A stretch of DNA of 64,000 nt from positions 806,001 through 870,000 of the forward strand of contig NZ_AP024488.1 of NCBI RefSeq assembly GCF_021654575.1. The letters run 5' to 3'. Below the pieces are notes generated by a model. That model saw nothing but the letters and a program-made list of their open reading frames with translations, made no database searches and had not been told where the DNA came from. Position 1 is the first letter of the stretch. The number at the start of each line of letters is the position of its first letter. Both the position numbers and the translations under genes were made by a program. Positions 35,689 to 47,670 of this stretch are shown here, in pieces. This DNA is from Desulfoluna limicola (GTDB lineage Bacteria > Desulfobacterota > Desulfobacteria > Desulfobacterales > Desulfolunaceae).

Positions 35689-35860
35689 ATCGGTGATTAT
35701 TGATTCCGTCTTCCCCGGCTGGCAGGGAACCTGATGTTCAGAGGAAGGCTTAAGCGACAAAACGCCGCACTTTTTGCATAACGAATGGCCGGGGAACCAT
35801 GGGTGAAAGCCGACATCCCTTGATATCATGGAGACAGTTGACCTTAGCCGGAATAACTCG
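35688..35860. repeat. Third repeat type (CCCCGGC/GCCGGGG), copy 2
   Basis: GTGATTATTGATTCCGTCTT, CCCCGGCTGGCAGG, ATGGCCGGGGAACCAT, then TTAGCCGGAATAAC. Aligns by eye with 32485-32645. Confidence 0.6.
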
Positions 35861-35966
35861 GATGCAAGGCCATGCCGTCAAGCTCCCTGTTTTCAAAATT
35901 GAAGCCTGTACAGATACCTGTGCAGGCTTTTGTGTTTTGTGTGGGGGGGGATCATCGAGTGCCGTA

Positions 35967-36081
35967 GCCCACGGGCGCAGCCCGTAGGCGAATGTGAGCC
36001 CCGAGGAACGAGGGCGCGAGCATTCGCAAACCTGGGGATTATCCCCTGGAAAAGCCGGGGCGGTGGGGTCCGCCCCGGCTT
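35967..36081. repeat. Palindromic repeat at the 3' end of gpmI
   Basis: CACGGGCGCAGCCCGTAGGCGAATGTGA, CCCGAGGAACGAGGG, GAGCATTCGC, AACCTGG, GGGGATTATCCCC, then a further 11-bp hairpin AAGCCGGGGCG/CGCCCCGGCTT (36052-36081) in place of the cap. The last hairpin could terminate gpmI transcription. Confidence 0.8.
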
Positions 36082-36086
36082 AAGGA

Positions 36087-37604
36087 TCAAGCCAACAGGC
36101 TTAGACCGGTCATCTCCTCGGGTTGGGGTATCCCCAGGAGAGACAGGATCGTGGGCGCGATGTCGCAGAGGCGACCGTCGGCGCGTAGAGACGCATTTTC
36201 GGTTCCCAACAGGATGCAGGGGACCGGGCTGGTGGTGTGGGCGGTCATGGGCGTGCCGGTGATGGGATCCACCATGGTCTCGGCGTTGCCATGATCGGCG
36301 GTGATGATGACGGCACCTCCGTTTGCTGTGGCTGCACTGACGACTCTTTCGAGGCATTGGTCCACCGTTTCCACGGCTTTAACGGCTGCGCGCATGTCGC
36401 CGGTGTGGCCCACCATGTCGGGGTTGGCAAAGTTCAGGACCGTCAGGTCGTCGGGGGTTTTGCCGAAATGTTCCAGAAATGCGTCGGTGAGCTCCACGGC
36501 CGACATTTCCGGTTTTTTGTCGTAGGTGGCCACCTGCGGGGACGGAATGAGGATTCGTGTTTCCCCGGGGGAGGGCTCCTCGACGCCGCCGTTGAAAAAG
36601 AAGGTGACGTGGGCGTATTTTTCGGTCTCGGCGATGCGCAGCTGGCTGCGTCCGGCCTCTGAAATCACTGTTCCCAGGGTCTTCTCCGGGATGGTGGGGC
36701 CAAAGGCCACGGAGGTTCCTTCAATGCTTGCATCGTATTGGGTCATGCAGACAAAGTGGAGGTCCAGTTTTTTTCGTGGAAAGTGGGTGAACTCGTCATC
36801 CACGAAGGCGCGGGTGATCTGCCGGGCACGGTCCGGTCGGAAGTTGAAAAAGATCACGGCATCGCCATCGCGGATGGTTCCTTCAGCACCGCGGATGAGA
36901 AGGGGTTCGAGGAATTCATCGGTGGCTCCCCGGCCATAGGAGGCTTCGACAGCCTGGGCCGCTGAGCTGGTGATGGCGTCGCCGTTTCCGGTGAGGGTGT
37001 CGTAGGCGTAGCGGGTTCTCTCCCACCGGGTGTCCCGGTCCATGGTGTAGTAGCGCCCGCTGATGGAGGCCAGGGTTCCTACGCGCATGGTCTGCATGGT
37101 GTGTTCCAGCTCTTCGATGAAGGAGAGGGCGCTCTGGGGCGGGGTGTCCCTGCCATCTAAGATGGCGTGGACAAAGACCTGCTCCACCTTATGCCGGGCG
37201 GCAAGGTCCAGGAGTCCCTTAAGGTGATTGATGTGGCTGTGCACCCCGCCGTCGGAGAGAAGGCCCATGAGATGAAGGGCACCGCCGGGTTGTTTGGCCC
37301 GTTCCACGGCCGAAAGCAACGCAGGGTTTTCGAAAAAATCCCCCTCCTCAATGGCGTGGGTGATGCGGGAGAGTGACTGGCGCACAATGCGGCCGCACCC
37401 GATGTTGAGGTGGCCCACCTCGGAGTTGCCCATCTGGCCGGGGGGGAGCCCCACATCCTTCCCGCTGGCTGCGAGTGTGGTGGCAGCGCCCTCGGCCATG
37501 AATCGCTCCATGTTGGGGGTGGCGGCCTGGTGGACGGCATTGTTTCGGCTGGGTTTGTCCTGGCCCCAGCCGTCTAAGATGACAAGTGTCACCGGTGTGT
37601 TCAT
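36087..37604 (-). CDS. gpmI: 2,3-bisphosphoglycerate-independent phosphoglycerate mutase
   Basis: Interconverts 3- and 2-phosphoglycerate with two manganese ions. The 505-residue protein begins TPVTLVILDGWGQ, has the phospho-acceptor Ser61 in GQMGNSEVGHLNIG, the transferase stretch HAILDGRDTPP and the metal-binding C-terminal segments NFANPDMVGHTG and ITADHGNAE. ATG at 37604 has GGAG upstream; the longer frame reads into a repeat. It is the most downstream gene of the minus-strand glycerol-to-pyruvate group. Confidence 0.96.
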   Translation of the reverse strand: MNTPVTLVILDGWGQDKPSRNNAVHQAATPNMERFMAEGAATTLAASGKDVGLPPGQMGNSEVGHLNIGCGRIVRQSLSRITHAIEEGDFFENPALLSAVERAKQPGGALHLMGLLSDGGVHSHINHLKGLLDLAARHKVEQVFVHAILDGRDTPPQSALSFIEELEHTMQTMRVGTLASISGRYYTMDRDTRWERTRYAYDTLTGNGDAITSSAAQAVEASYGRGATDEFLEPLLIRGAEGTIRDGDAVIFFNFRPDRARQITRAFVDDEFTHFPRKKLDLHFVCMTQYDASIEGTSVAFGPTIPEKTLGTVISEAGRSQLRIAETEKYAHVTFFFNGGVEEPSPGETRILIPSPQVATYDKKPEMSAVELTDAFLEHFGKTPDDLTVLNFANPDMVGHTGDMRAAVKAVETVDQCLERVVSAATANGGAVIITADHGNAETMVDPITGTPMTAHTTSPVPCILLGTENASLRADGRLCDIAPTILSLLGIPQPEEMTGLSLLA

Positions 37605-37624
37605 GGGTGCATCTCCTGTCAGAA

Positions 37625-37887
37625 GGTAACCATAGAGCTCATATTTGCCTCCGGCGGCACTGCCGGGGGCCAAACTTTTGCCCAATTTTATGAGCTGGGT
37701 TTGACAAACAGGCTATAAATTAATTCCCACTGACTTGCATTGTTTATTCAGGGTATTTGCCTTTACCACAGCTCTTGTCTCCTGACCCGGAGGGGCCGGG
37801 GACAAGAGCTGTGGTAGCCGGAACGTGTTTTGCGGAGCTTTTGTAACTATTCAGCTTTCAAGGTGGCACACCTTGCCGCCGGAGGCC
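37625..37887. repeat. Composite palindromic element between tpiA and gpmI
   Basis: On the gpmI side lie GCCTCCGGCGGCACTGCCGGGGGCC and TTTGACAAACAGGC; in the middle is a long hairpin 37765-37815 with 24-nt arms around GGA; on the tpiA side lies GTAACTATTCAGCTTTCAAGGTGGCACACCTTGCCGCCGGAGGC. The outer end is internal here, so two elements may have merged. Confidence 0.8.
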
Positions 37888-37902
37888 TGCTCAACAGCCT
37901 GA

Positions 37903-38649
37903 TCAGAACCGGGTCAGGCCGAGGAAACTGTCTGCTTCCAGGCTTGCGCCTCCCACCAGGGCTCCGTCGATGTCGGATTCCGCCATGAGCCCTTTGATGG
38001 TGCTGGGCTTGACGCTTCCGCCATAGAGAATGCGAAGGGTGGCTGCCGCCTCGTCGTTGTAAAGCTCTTTGATGAGGTGCCTGATTTCGGCGCACACCTC
38101 ATTGGCATCCCCGTTGCTGGCGGTTTTTCCGGTGCCGATGGCCCAGATGGGTTCGTAGGCGATGACCACACGGGGTACCTCTACTTCTGAAATCCCTTCA
38201 AGGCCTTTGATGACCTGGCCTTTGACCACCTCTCCGGTGCGACCTTCTTCGCGCTCCTCAAGACTCTCTCCGCAGCAAAGAATGGGAGTAATTCCTGCTT
38301 CCAGGGCCTTGGTCACCTTTAAGTTGACGGAGGCATCGGTCTCTGCAAAGAGCTGGCGTCGCTCCGAGTGGCCGAGGATGACGTAGGATGCGCCTGTGTC
38401 TTTGATCATGGCGGAGGAGATCTCGCCGGTGAAGGCTCCCTGTGGGGCGTGGTGCATGTTCTGGGCACCAAGGGCAACGGCGGTCTCTTTCATTGCATCA
38501 GCCAGGGGGTAAAGAAGGGGGGCGGGGGCACAGATAAGGGCCTCGACGTTTTCTCCGGGAGGGTTTTCGGCGAAGTAACGGACAAAGCTCAGGGCTTCAT
38601 CCAGGGTTTTGTGCATTTTCCAGTTGCCGGCAATTAATGGGACTCTCAT
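37903..38649 (-). CDS. tpiA: Triosephosphate isomerase
   Basis: Interconverts dihydroxyacetone phosphate and glyceraldehyde 3-phosphate, joining glycerol breakdown to lower glycolysis. The 248 residues show the N-terminal Lys motif PLIAGNWKMHKT, the electrophilic His in ILGHSERR, the catalytic Glu in VVIAYEPIWAIGTG and the phosphate loop ILYGGSVKP. The ATG at 38649 has AGAAGGAG upstream. It lies 245 bp from glpK on the same strand. Confidence 0.97.
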   Translation of the reverse strand: MRVPLIAGNWKMHKTLDEALSFVRYFAENPPGENVEALICAPAPLLYPLADAMKETAVALGAQNMHHAPQGAFTGEISSAMIKDTGASYVILGHSERRQLFAETDASVNLKVTKALEAGITPILCCGESLEEREEGRTGEVVKGQVIKGLEGISEVEVPRVVIAYEPIWAIGTGKTASNGDANEVCAEIRHLIKELYNDEAAATLRILYGGSVKPSTIKGLMAESDIDGALVGGASLEADSFLGLTRF

Positions 38650-38894
38650 GACACTCCTTCTAACGTGCTTGTGTTCAGGCAAGGGGGTGACGCCCGGTGC
38701 GTGGCCGGTTTTATCCGTAAGTCAGATCAGGGTGAGGGTGAGGAGGCAAACCGGGTTGAAACATCCGTGGAACGTCAGGTTATCACGCATGTCCGGGCGT
38801 CATATATCGGGTGCTCAAGGGCCGTTGAGATGGGCTCTGGCCCTGTGGGATCCCCGGTGCACCCCATGGAAGGGGGCACCGGAGGAGGGGCATT

Positions 38895-40466
<1,572 letters not shown>

Positions 40467-40554
40467 TTATCGTAAAGGGATGACGGAGTCGCCTTGCATG
40501 GTGTGTTGGTTCGCTCTTAGAGTCTGCGGGTGGCCAAAGCGGCCCCCTATCTTC

Positions 40555-41262
40555 TTACATGACGAGGCCCTTGTAAAGGAATGCGCCGATAACGCCACCG
40601 AGAACGGGGCCTACAACGGGGATCCAGGCGTAGCTCCAGTCGGAATCACGCTTGCCTGCGATGGGCAGGAAAAAATGGGCGATGCGGGGACCGAGGTCCC
40701 GTGCGGGGTTGATGGCGTAGCCGGTGGTTCCACCCAGGGAGAGGCCGATGGCGACAATGAAGAAGCCCACGATGAGGGGGTTCAGGCCTTCGGAGAACTT
40801 GTTGGCGCCGATGCCGAGGAGGCCGAATACGAGGATTGCGGTTCCCAGAACCTCACTGAAAAGGTTGGCAAGGGGGCTCTTGATGGCGGGGCCGGTGGAG
40901 AAGACGGCCAGCTTGGCGTCTTTGTCTTCGGTTTCCGCCCAATGGGGGTGGTAGTGGAGCCAGACCAGGGTTGCGCCGATGAAAGCACCAATCATCTGGG
41001 CAACAATATACATGGGCACCTGGGCCCAGGGAAACAGGCCGATACTTGCAAGGCCGATGGTGACAGCGGGGTTGATGTGTGCGCCGGAGTATTTACCCAC
41101 CATGTAGACGGCGAAGGCGACGGCGAAACCCCAACCCATGGTGATGACGATCCACCCTGAGTCTTGAGCTTTGGATTTATTCAGTACAACGCCTCCTACA
41201 ACGCCACCACCGAACAGGATCAACATCATGGTTCCAATCAGCTCTCCCAAAAAACTAGACAT
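40555..41262 (-). CDS. glpF: Glycerol uptake facilitator (MIP family)
   Basis: Aquaglyceroporin that lets glycerol enter the cell. The 235-residue protein has six membrane segments and two half-helices with the NPA boxes SGAHINPAVTIG and GYAINPARDLGPR; the Asp after the second NPAR is the residue that marks glycerol channels rather than water channels. ATG at 41262 chosen (GGAGGGAAGT ahead); the ORF continues upstream without homology. It is the promoter-proximal gene of glpFK, and GlpR-like sites lie upstream at 41378-41688. Confidence 0.95.
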   Translation of the reverse strand: MSSFLGELIGTMMLILFGGGVVGGVVLNKSKAQDSGWIVITMGWGFAVAFAVYMVGKYSGAHINPAVTIGLASIGLFPWAQVPMYIVAQMIGAFIGATLVWLHYHPHWAETEDKDAKLAVFSTGPAIKSPLANLFSEVLGTAILVFGLLGIGANKFSEGLNPLIVGFFIVAIGLSLGGTTGYAINPARDLGPRIAHFFLPIAGKRDSDWSYAWIPVVGPVLGGVIGAFLYKGLVM

Positions 41263-41377
41263 ACTTCCCTCCAAAATCATTCTTAGAACGTCAAGAATTG
41301 GGCCCGCCTCCATTGCCGGGCTCACTTATTTCCCGTCAAACGTAGCGTTTTACGAGAAACACTGTTTTTGCAATTTA

Positions 41378-41424
41378 TATTCGGAATCGAAATAAATCAA
41401 GCGTAAAATATTCGAAAGTGAAAA
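41378..41424 (-). promoter_or_regulatory. Two GlpR-like operator palindromes upstream of glpF
   Basis: TATTCGGAATCGAAATA (41378-41394) and ATTCGAAAGTGAAAAT (about 41409-41424) both follow the TTCG-N4-CGAA plan of GlpR operators, the second imperfectly, and their centres are about 30 bp apart, three helix turns. They lie 115-160 bp upstream of the glpF start codon, in an AT-rich stretch suited to a promoter. Confidence 0.55.
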
Positions 41425-41618
41425 TTTTAGAATCGACATTATGGGTCTGGAGGGGGAACGCTGTTTCAACGTCTGTTGATGCCGATGCCGATGTCTCTCT
41501 AAAATAAAGGGTTTGAAAGCCTTGTGTTATGCGATGAATTGTTGAAATGGCAATGATTATTGCTTGGGGCTGTGGTGGCTGGAGGGGGTTTTCGCGGTGA
41601 AAATTAGTATGAATGACA

Positions 41619-41636
41619 ATGTTCGTTAGCGAACAT
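41619..41636. promoter_or_regulatory. Strong GlpR-type operator
   Basis: ATGTTCGTTAGCGAACAT is a perfect 7-bp inverted repeat with a 4-bp centre and agrees with the enterobacterial GlpR consensus WATGTTCGWTAWCGAACATW except at one central base. A related direct-repeat form, AATTCGAAAATTCGAAAAT, follows at 41670-41688. It is about 360 bp upstream of glpF; no glpR gene is in the window. Confidence 0.65.
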
Positions 41637-41688
41637 AAAATGAAACGGGAGGGGAGAGGTTGGGGGCTGAATTCGAAAATTCGAAAAT

Positions 41689-42169
41689 GGGAATACAGGG
41701 GGAAAGATGGTGAGGGGGATCCGTCATACAAGCGTCACTTCTTCGGGATATGTTGGTGTATACCGAACCGATTTGGTCAAGAATGTGGCGTGTCACAATG
41801 GTTCGGGCGTGATAAACCTTTTGGCATTACGGTTGGGCATCATTCTGACTTAATACGAACGGCCGATGGTGCCGGCTCTTTGGGCACCCTGATTTTCAAA
41901 CGCTGCTTTTTTGGTCGGGTGTGCAGCTGGGGAACAGGCGTTTTGTGGTCCTGCTGCACACCCGTTGGGTGGTGTCCGTCTGAATCCGCACCGATTCAGG
42001 CGGACACTTTAAACACAGGCAACAAGGCGAATGGACAAAGGCCTTAATTGCGCCAGTAAGTGGTGAACGGTGAGTCGTGAATAGCGATGGATTCGCTGCG
42101 CGCCGGCCATCATAAAAATGGCCATACGCGAAGCTAATTCCTTGAATCACCAGTAGGAACGCGTGTAAC
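41689..42169. other. Gene-free region with two tandem stable hairpins
   Basis: No convincing gene. Two strong hairpins stand side by side: GGGTGTGCAGC/GCTGCACACCC (41917-41927 and 41953-41963) and a 15-bp stem at 41972-41986 and 41993-42007 (GTGTCCGTCTGAATC with its partner, one wobble) followed by TTTAAA. They could be a terminator pair or a small structured RNA. Confidence 0.45.
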
Positions 42170-42490
42170 CATTCAGCTTTTACGGCAGAGTCACTCCGGT
42201 GAAAGTCATGCTTAAAAATAAGTCATGTACGATTTTAAATCGCACACATCGAACTCCGGTCACCCGACCCCGCATAAGGTCGATGTGTCACGTTAAAGAC
42301 CAAGAAACACATCGCTCCTCATGTGCCTGACGGCCGGGGTAGACGGCATAATAATAGTTGCAGGAAATCCACGGGTACACCCCCTAAGCGAATGCTCTAA
42401 GCCTGAGGAACGAAGGCTCAGAACATTCGCAAACCTGGGGTCCAGGGATGGCGAAGCCACTTAGGCTAAAATCCCCTGGCCGCCGGAGGC
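42170..42490. repeat. Composite palindromic repeats at the 3' end of eno
   Basis: Starts with GTAACCATTCAGCTTTT at 42170, includes an arm pair CACACATCGA/TCGATGTGTC, GGCCGGGG, then a full unit: GCGAATGCTCTAAGC, CCTGAGGAACGAAGG, AGAACATTCGC, AACCTGGGGTCC, TGGCGAAGCCA insertion and GGCCGCCGGAGGC next to the eno stop. Confidence 0.75.
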
Positions 42491-42508
42491 CGCTTTTGGC
42501 CTTTCGCC

Positions 42509-44035
<1,527 letters not shown>

Positions 44036-44100
44036 TTAGGTGAGCCTTCCCTCTTTCAATATGGCTATCACTCATATGGAATGATCTACGCTGTAAGGTT

Positions 44101-44194
44101 TCACGGGCGCAGCCCGTCAGCGAATGTGACAACCCGAGGAACGAGGGTCGGAGCATTCGCGAACCTGGGGATCATCCCCTGGCGCCGGAGGCAT
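44101..44194. repeat. Palindromic repeat at the 3' end of pyk
   Basis: CACGGGCGCAGCCCGTCAGCGAATGTGA, CCCGAGGAACGAGGG, GAGCATTCGCGAACC, GGGGATCATCCCC, GCGCCGGAGGC, ending 6 bp before the pyk stop codon. Confidence 0.85.
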
Positions 44195-44200
44195 GCTTTA

Positions 44201-45604
44201 TCAGGCTTCGCGCACCTTCACCATGTTGGTGGTGCCGGGGACCCAGGTGGGGTGGCCGGCGGTGATGACGATGGTGTCGCCCTTGGAGACGAAATCGGTC
44301 TCCAGGGCGGCGGAAGCGCCCTGGTCGATCATCTCGTCGGTGCCGCCGGGGTCCTTCACCAGGCTGGGGTGGCAGCCCCAGAAGAGGCAGAGCCTGCGCA
44401 TGGCGGACTCGTCCGGAGAAAGGGCGATGATGGGAGAGTCGGGTCGGAACCGTGAGATCTGGCGTGCGGTAAAACCGGACTTGGTGGGAGCGACGATGGC
44501 GGCGGTGTTGAGCTTTTCAGCGAGGATGCAGGCGGCGTAGGAGACCGAGTCGGACGTGCGCTCTTTGCAAACACTCTTCATGAACTGCTTGTGGGGGTAG
44601 TTCTCTTCGGCTTTGGCGGCGATGCGACTCATGTACTGCACGGTCTCCACGGGGAAGTTGCCGTTGGCCGTCTCTTCGGAGAGCATGACGGCATCGGCCC
44701 CGTCCAGAACGGCGTTCGCCACGTCGGTGGCTTCAGCTCGGGTGGGTCTGGGGGAGTCCACCATGGATCGGAGCATCTGGGTGGCGATGATGACGGGCTT
44801 GCCGGCGGCCACGGATTTTTCCACGAGCATTTTCTGAACGCCGGGGACATCCTCCAGGGGGATCTCGACGCCCAGGTCGCCACGGGCCACCATGATGCCG
44901 TCGGTGGCCTTCATGATGCCCTCGATGTTGGCGATGGCTTCGTGTTTTTCGATCTTGGCGATGACAGGGGTGGTTTTGCCAGCGTCGGCAATCAGCCCCT
45001 TGACTTCGTTGATGTCTTCCACGGTCTTGACAAAGGAGAGGGCCACGAAGTCCACGTCGTTTGCAAGGCCAAAGGCGAGGTCGTCCCGGTCTTTCTCGGT
45101 GAGGGCGGGGATTTTCAGGACGCTGGTGGGCAGGTTGATTCCTTTATTGGAGGTGAGAAGGCCACCGATAACCACGGTGCAGACGATGTCCTGGCCCTTG
45201 ATCTCTTTGACGACGAGTTCCATGAGGCCGTCGGCCAGAAGAATGACGTCGCCTGTCTTTACCTCGTCGGGAAGGTCTTTGTAGGACACGGAGACGCGGT
45301 TGCCGGCCCCCATGATCTCTTCGGAGGTGAGGATCAGCTCGGCACCGGGCACCAGGTCGATGCCGGGCTCTTCAATTTTTCCGGTGCGCATCTTGGGGCC
45401 GCAGAGGTCCTGGAGAATGGCCACGGGTGTGCCCATCTCCTTGGAGAGCTCGCGGATGGTGTGGATCTTTTGAACGTGTTCGTCGTGACTGCCGTGGGAG
45501 AAGTTCAACCTGGCGACATTCATCCCGCTTTCAATGAGTTGTCGAAGTACCTCGGGGGATTCACTGGTGGGGCCGATGGTGCAAACAATCTTGGTCCTGC
45601 GCAT
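44201..45604 (-). CDS. pyk: Pyruvate kinase
   Basis: Converts phosphoenolpyruvate and ADP to pyruvate and ATP. The 467 residues show RRTKIVCTIGPTSESPEVL, NVARLNFSHGSHDEH, the catalytic segment TPVIAKIEKHEAI, ARGDLGVEIPLEDVP and MLRSMVDSPRPTRAEATDVANAVLDGADAVMLSEET, all as expected. ATG at 45604 is preferred (AAAGGA seven bases upstream); an ATG at 45610 is possible. Last step of the glycerol-to-pyruvate set encoded here. Confidence 0.97.
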   Translation of the reverse strand: MRRTKIVCTIGPTSESPEVLRQLIESGMNVARLNFSHGSHDEHVQKIHTIRELSKEMGTPVAILQDLCGPKMRTGKIEEPGIDLVPGAELILTSEEIMGAGNRVSVSYKDLPDEVKTGDVILLADGLMELVVKEIKGQDIVCTVVIGGLLTSNKGINLPTSVLKIPALTEKDRDDLAFGLANDVDFVALSFVKTVEDINEVKGLIADAGKTTPVIAKIEKHEAIANIEGIMKATDGIMVARGDLGVEIPLEDVPGVQKMLVEKSVAAGKPVIIATQMLRSMVDSPRPTRAEATDVANAVLDGADAVMLSEETANGNFPVETVQYMSRIAAKAEENYPHKQFMKSVCKERTSDSVSYAACILAEKLNTAAIVAPTKSGFTARQISRFRPDSPIIALSPDESAMRRLCLFWGCHPSLVKDPGGTDEMIDQGASAALETDFVSKGDTIVITAGHPTWVPGTTNMVKVREA

Positions 45605-45622
45605 ATCCATATCCTTTGGGTT

Positions 45623-45842
45623 GTGCCTCCGGCGGGTCGCTTTTTGAAAAAAGCTCCGCAAAAACTTTTCGGTTGCACCCGCCTCTCTTTCCTGCCCTTT
45701 AGGCGGAGAAGAGGGGTGGGTACGAATTCAATAAGTTGAAAGCATATGAGTTACCGGAAAAATTGACTCCGTCGGTTTTGCTATAAAAACCTGTTTGTCT
45801 AACTTTTCAAGAGTTTGGCCCCCGGCAGGGCCGCCGGAGGCT
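45623..45842. repeat. Composite palindromic element between glpD and pyk
   Basis: GCCTCCGGCGGGTCGCTTTTTG, GCTCCGCAAAAACTTTTCGG, a hairpin near 45675-45722 (CACCCGCCTCTCTT with AAGAGGGGTGGGT), ACCTGTTTGTCTAAC, AACTTTTCAAGAGTT and GGCCCCCGGCAGGGCCGCCGGAGGC. Same design as 23361-23617, arms different. Confidence 0.8.
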
Positions 45843-45854
45843 TTGTTTGTGTTT

Positions 45855-47420
45855 CTACCCAATCATGTAGTTGGCAGCCAGTGCCTTGTAATCGGCCACC
45901 TGCTCATCAATCCATGCCTGGTCTTTGCCCAGCTCTTTGGCCATGACGGCGGCGACCGTGGGGGCCACTTCCACGCTGGCGGCGGCGTTGAGCAGGAGAG
46001 ACCGGGTGCGGCGGGAGAGCACATCTGCCACGGTGAAGGCCCATTCGTTGCGGGTGGCCCACACCACTTCAAGGCCTGTGTAGGGCAGGCTGGGGTGCAG
46101 GAGGCCGGTGAGCTCCGGGAACTCCTGGGCCAGCTCTTTGACGTCGCCTGCGTAGCTGCCGTAGACGTGCAACGGGTCGTTCAAGTCGCTGCCCACGCAC
46201 CATCCGTGTAGTTTGAGGTCCCGTGTCTGGGAATCCCGATGGGGAAGCCCGCCGATCTGGGCGGCCCTGTCGATGGTGTCCTGGCCCATTTTCCGGTAGG
46301 TGGTCCATTTGCCGCCGGCGATGGTGATCAGGCCGTTGGTGGAGATGGTGAGGTGGTGGTCCCGTGACAGGGACGAGGTCTTGCCGTCGGCGTCATCCCC
46401 TGAAATAAGGGGCCGGATGCCGGTGAAGACGCTCAGGACATCCCCTTTGGAGGGGACCCGTGAGAGGTACCTGCCTGCGTGGGTGAGGAGGAAATCCACC
46501 TCTTCGTCCAGGGCTTTCGGTTCCATGACAGGGTCCTTGATGGGGGTGTCCGTGGTACCCACGATGACGCGGTCGTGCCATGGCACCATGAAGATGACCC
46601 GTCCGTCGTCGGTGTGGGGGACCATGACGGCGGTGTCTCCGGGTGCGAAGGTCTTGTCGAGGATGAGGTGCACGCCCTGGCTCGGGGCGATGAGTTTGCG
46701 AGTCTTGACATCGTCCATGGCGCGGATGGAGTCCACAAAGATCCCCGCTGCGTTGACCACGGATTTGGCCTTGAGTGTGTATTCGGTGCCGGTGAGCTGA
46801 TCGACGGCTGTGACGCCCTCTACAATTCCTCCCCTCTCTTTTAAAAGGCCGGTGACCTTGATGTGGTTGATGGGAAACTGGCCGAGGCTCTCCATGGTCC
46901 GGGCCAGGGTCACGGCAAGGCGCGCGTCGTCAAACTGTCCGTCGTGGTACACCACGCCGCCTTTGAGCCCATCGGTCTTCAGGGTGGGGATGCGCTTCAG
47001 GGTCTCTTCGCGGGAGAGGAGCTTGGAGGCGCCGAAACCCAGCTTTCCGGCAAGAAGATCGTAGAGTTTCATGCCGATGCCGTAGAAGGGGCGCTCCCAC
47101 CAACGGTAATCGGGCACGATAAAGGCCTGGTTGTAAACAAGGTGGGGGGCGTTTTTCAGCATGATGCCCCGTTCTTTCAAGGCATCCATGACCAGGGCGA
47201 TGTTGCCCTGCTGCAGGTAGCGCACCCCGCCGTGAACCAGCTTGGTGCTGCGGCTGGAGGTGGCCTCGGCAAAGTCGCCCTGCTCAAGAACCAGGGTGTC
47301 GTACCCCCTGGTTGCGGCATCCACGCCGGCCCCAAGGCCGGTGGCGCCCCCGCCGATGATGATAACGTCCCAGACCTTTGACGGGTCTTCCAGTTGTCGA
47401 ATCATTTGATCACGTTTCAT
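45855..47420 (-). CDS. glpD: Aerobic-type glycerol-3-phosphate dehydrogenase (FAD)
   Basis: Membrane-associated flavoprotein oxidising sn-glycerol 3-phosphate to dihydroxyacetone phosphate and passing electrons to quinone. The 521 residues start with the dinucleotide fold VWDVIIIGGGATGLGAGVDAATRG and the DAO family stretch SSRSTKLVHGGVRYLQ, followed by VMVPHTDDGRVIFMVPWHDRVIVGTTDTP and the C-terminal helical domain. AGGAGAG precedes the start. It feeds tpiA, which is in the same gene group. Confidence 0.95.
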   Translation of the reverse strand: MKRDQMIRQLEDPSKVWDVIIIGGGATGLGAGVDAATRGYDTLVLEQGDFAEATSSRSTKLVHGGVRYLQQGNIALVMDALKERGIMLKNAPHLVYNQAFIVPDYRWWERPFYGIGMKLYDLLAGKLGFGASKLLSREETLKRIPTLKTDGLKGGVVYHDGQFDDARLAVTLARTMESLGQFPINHIKVTGLLKERGGIVEGVTAVDQLTGTEYTLKAKSVVNAAGIFVDSIRAMDDVKTRKLIAPSQGVHLILDKTFAPGDTAVMVPHTDDGRVIFMVPWHDRVIVGTTDTPIKDPVMEPKALDEEVDFLLTHAGRYLSRVPSKGDVLSVFTGIRPLISGDDADGKTSSLSRDHHLTISTNGLITIAGGKWTTYRKMGQDTIDRAAQIGGLPHRDSQTRDLKLHGWCVGSDLNDPLHVYGSYAGDVKELAQEFPELTGLLHPSLPYTGLEVVWATRNEWAFTVADVLSRRTRSLLLNAAASVEVAPTVAAVMAKELGKDQAWIDEQVADYKALAANYMIG

Positions 47421-47433
47421 AGCACTCTCCTGG

Positions 47434-47664
47434 TTCGCAAATGCTCCGCACCCTCGTACCTCGGGTACGTCACATTTGCTTATGGGCTGCGCCCGTGGTT
47501 AGGCAAATGTATAGTCAGTACTTGCGGCGTACTGTGCAGGTCTTCACACGTTGCGCGAATGCGGACGCGAGGTTCATCGTATGATGACAGCCGTCTCGCA
47601 TTCGCTTACCCGCTTTCGAGGTGTTTGTGCCTCAGTGGCTTCGCCACCCTCGCCGCCGGAGGCT
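47434..47664. repeat. Two palindromic repeat units between pgk and glpD
   Basis: Unit 47434-47503: GGTTCGCAAATGCTC, CCTCGTACCTCGGG, GTCACATTTGC, GGGCTGCGCCC. Unit 47553-47664: an arm pair GCGAATGCGGACG/CGCATTCGC, CTTTCGAGGTG, TGGCTTCGCCACC, GCCGCCGGAGGC, ending next to the pgk stop codon. Confidence 0.8.
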
Positions 47665-47670
47665 TGTTTG

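Noticed and set aside
41613..42047. 144-codon plus-strand frame in the glpF upstream gap
   Set aside because: It begins within the GlpR-like operator and runs through two strong hairpins, has no Shine-Dalgarno and an atypical composition rich in Cys, Trp and Gly.
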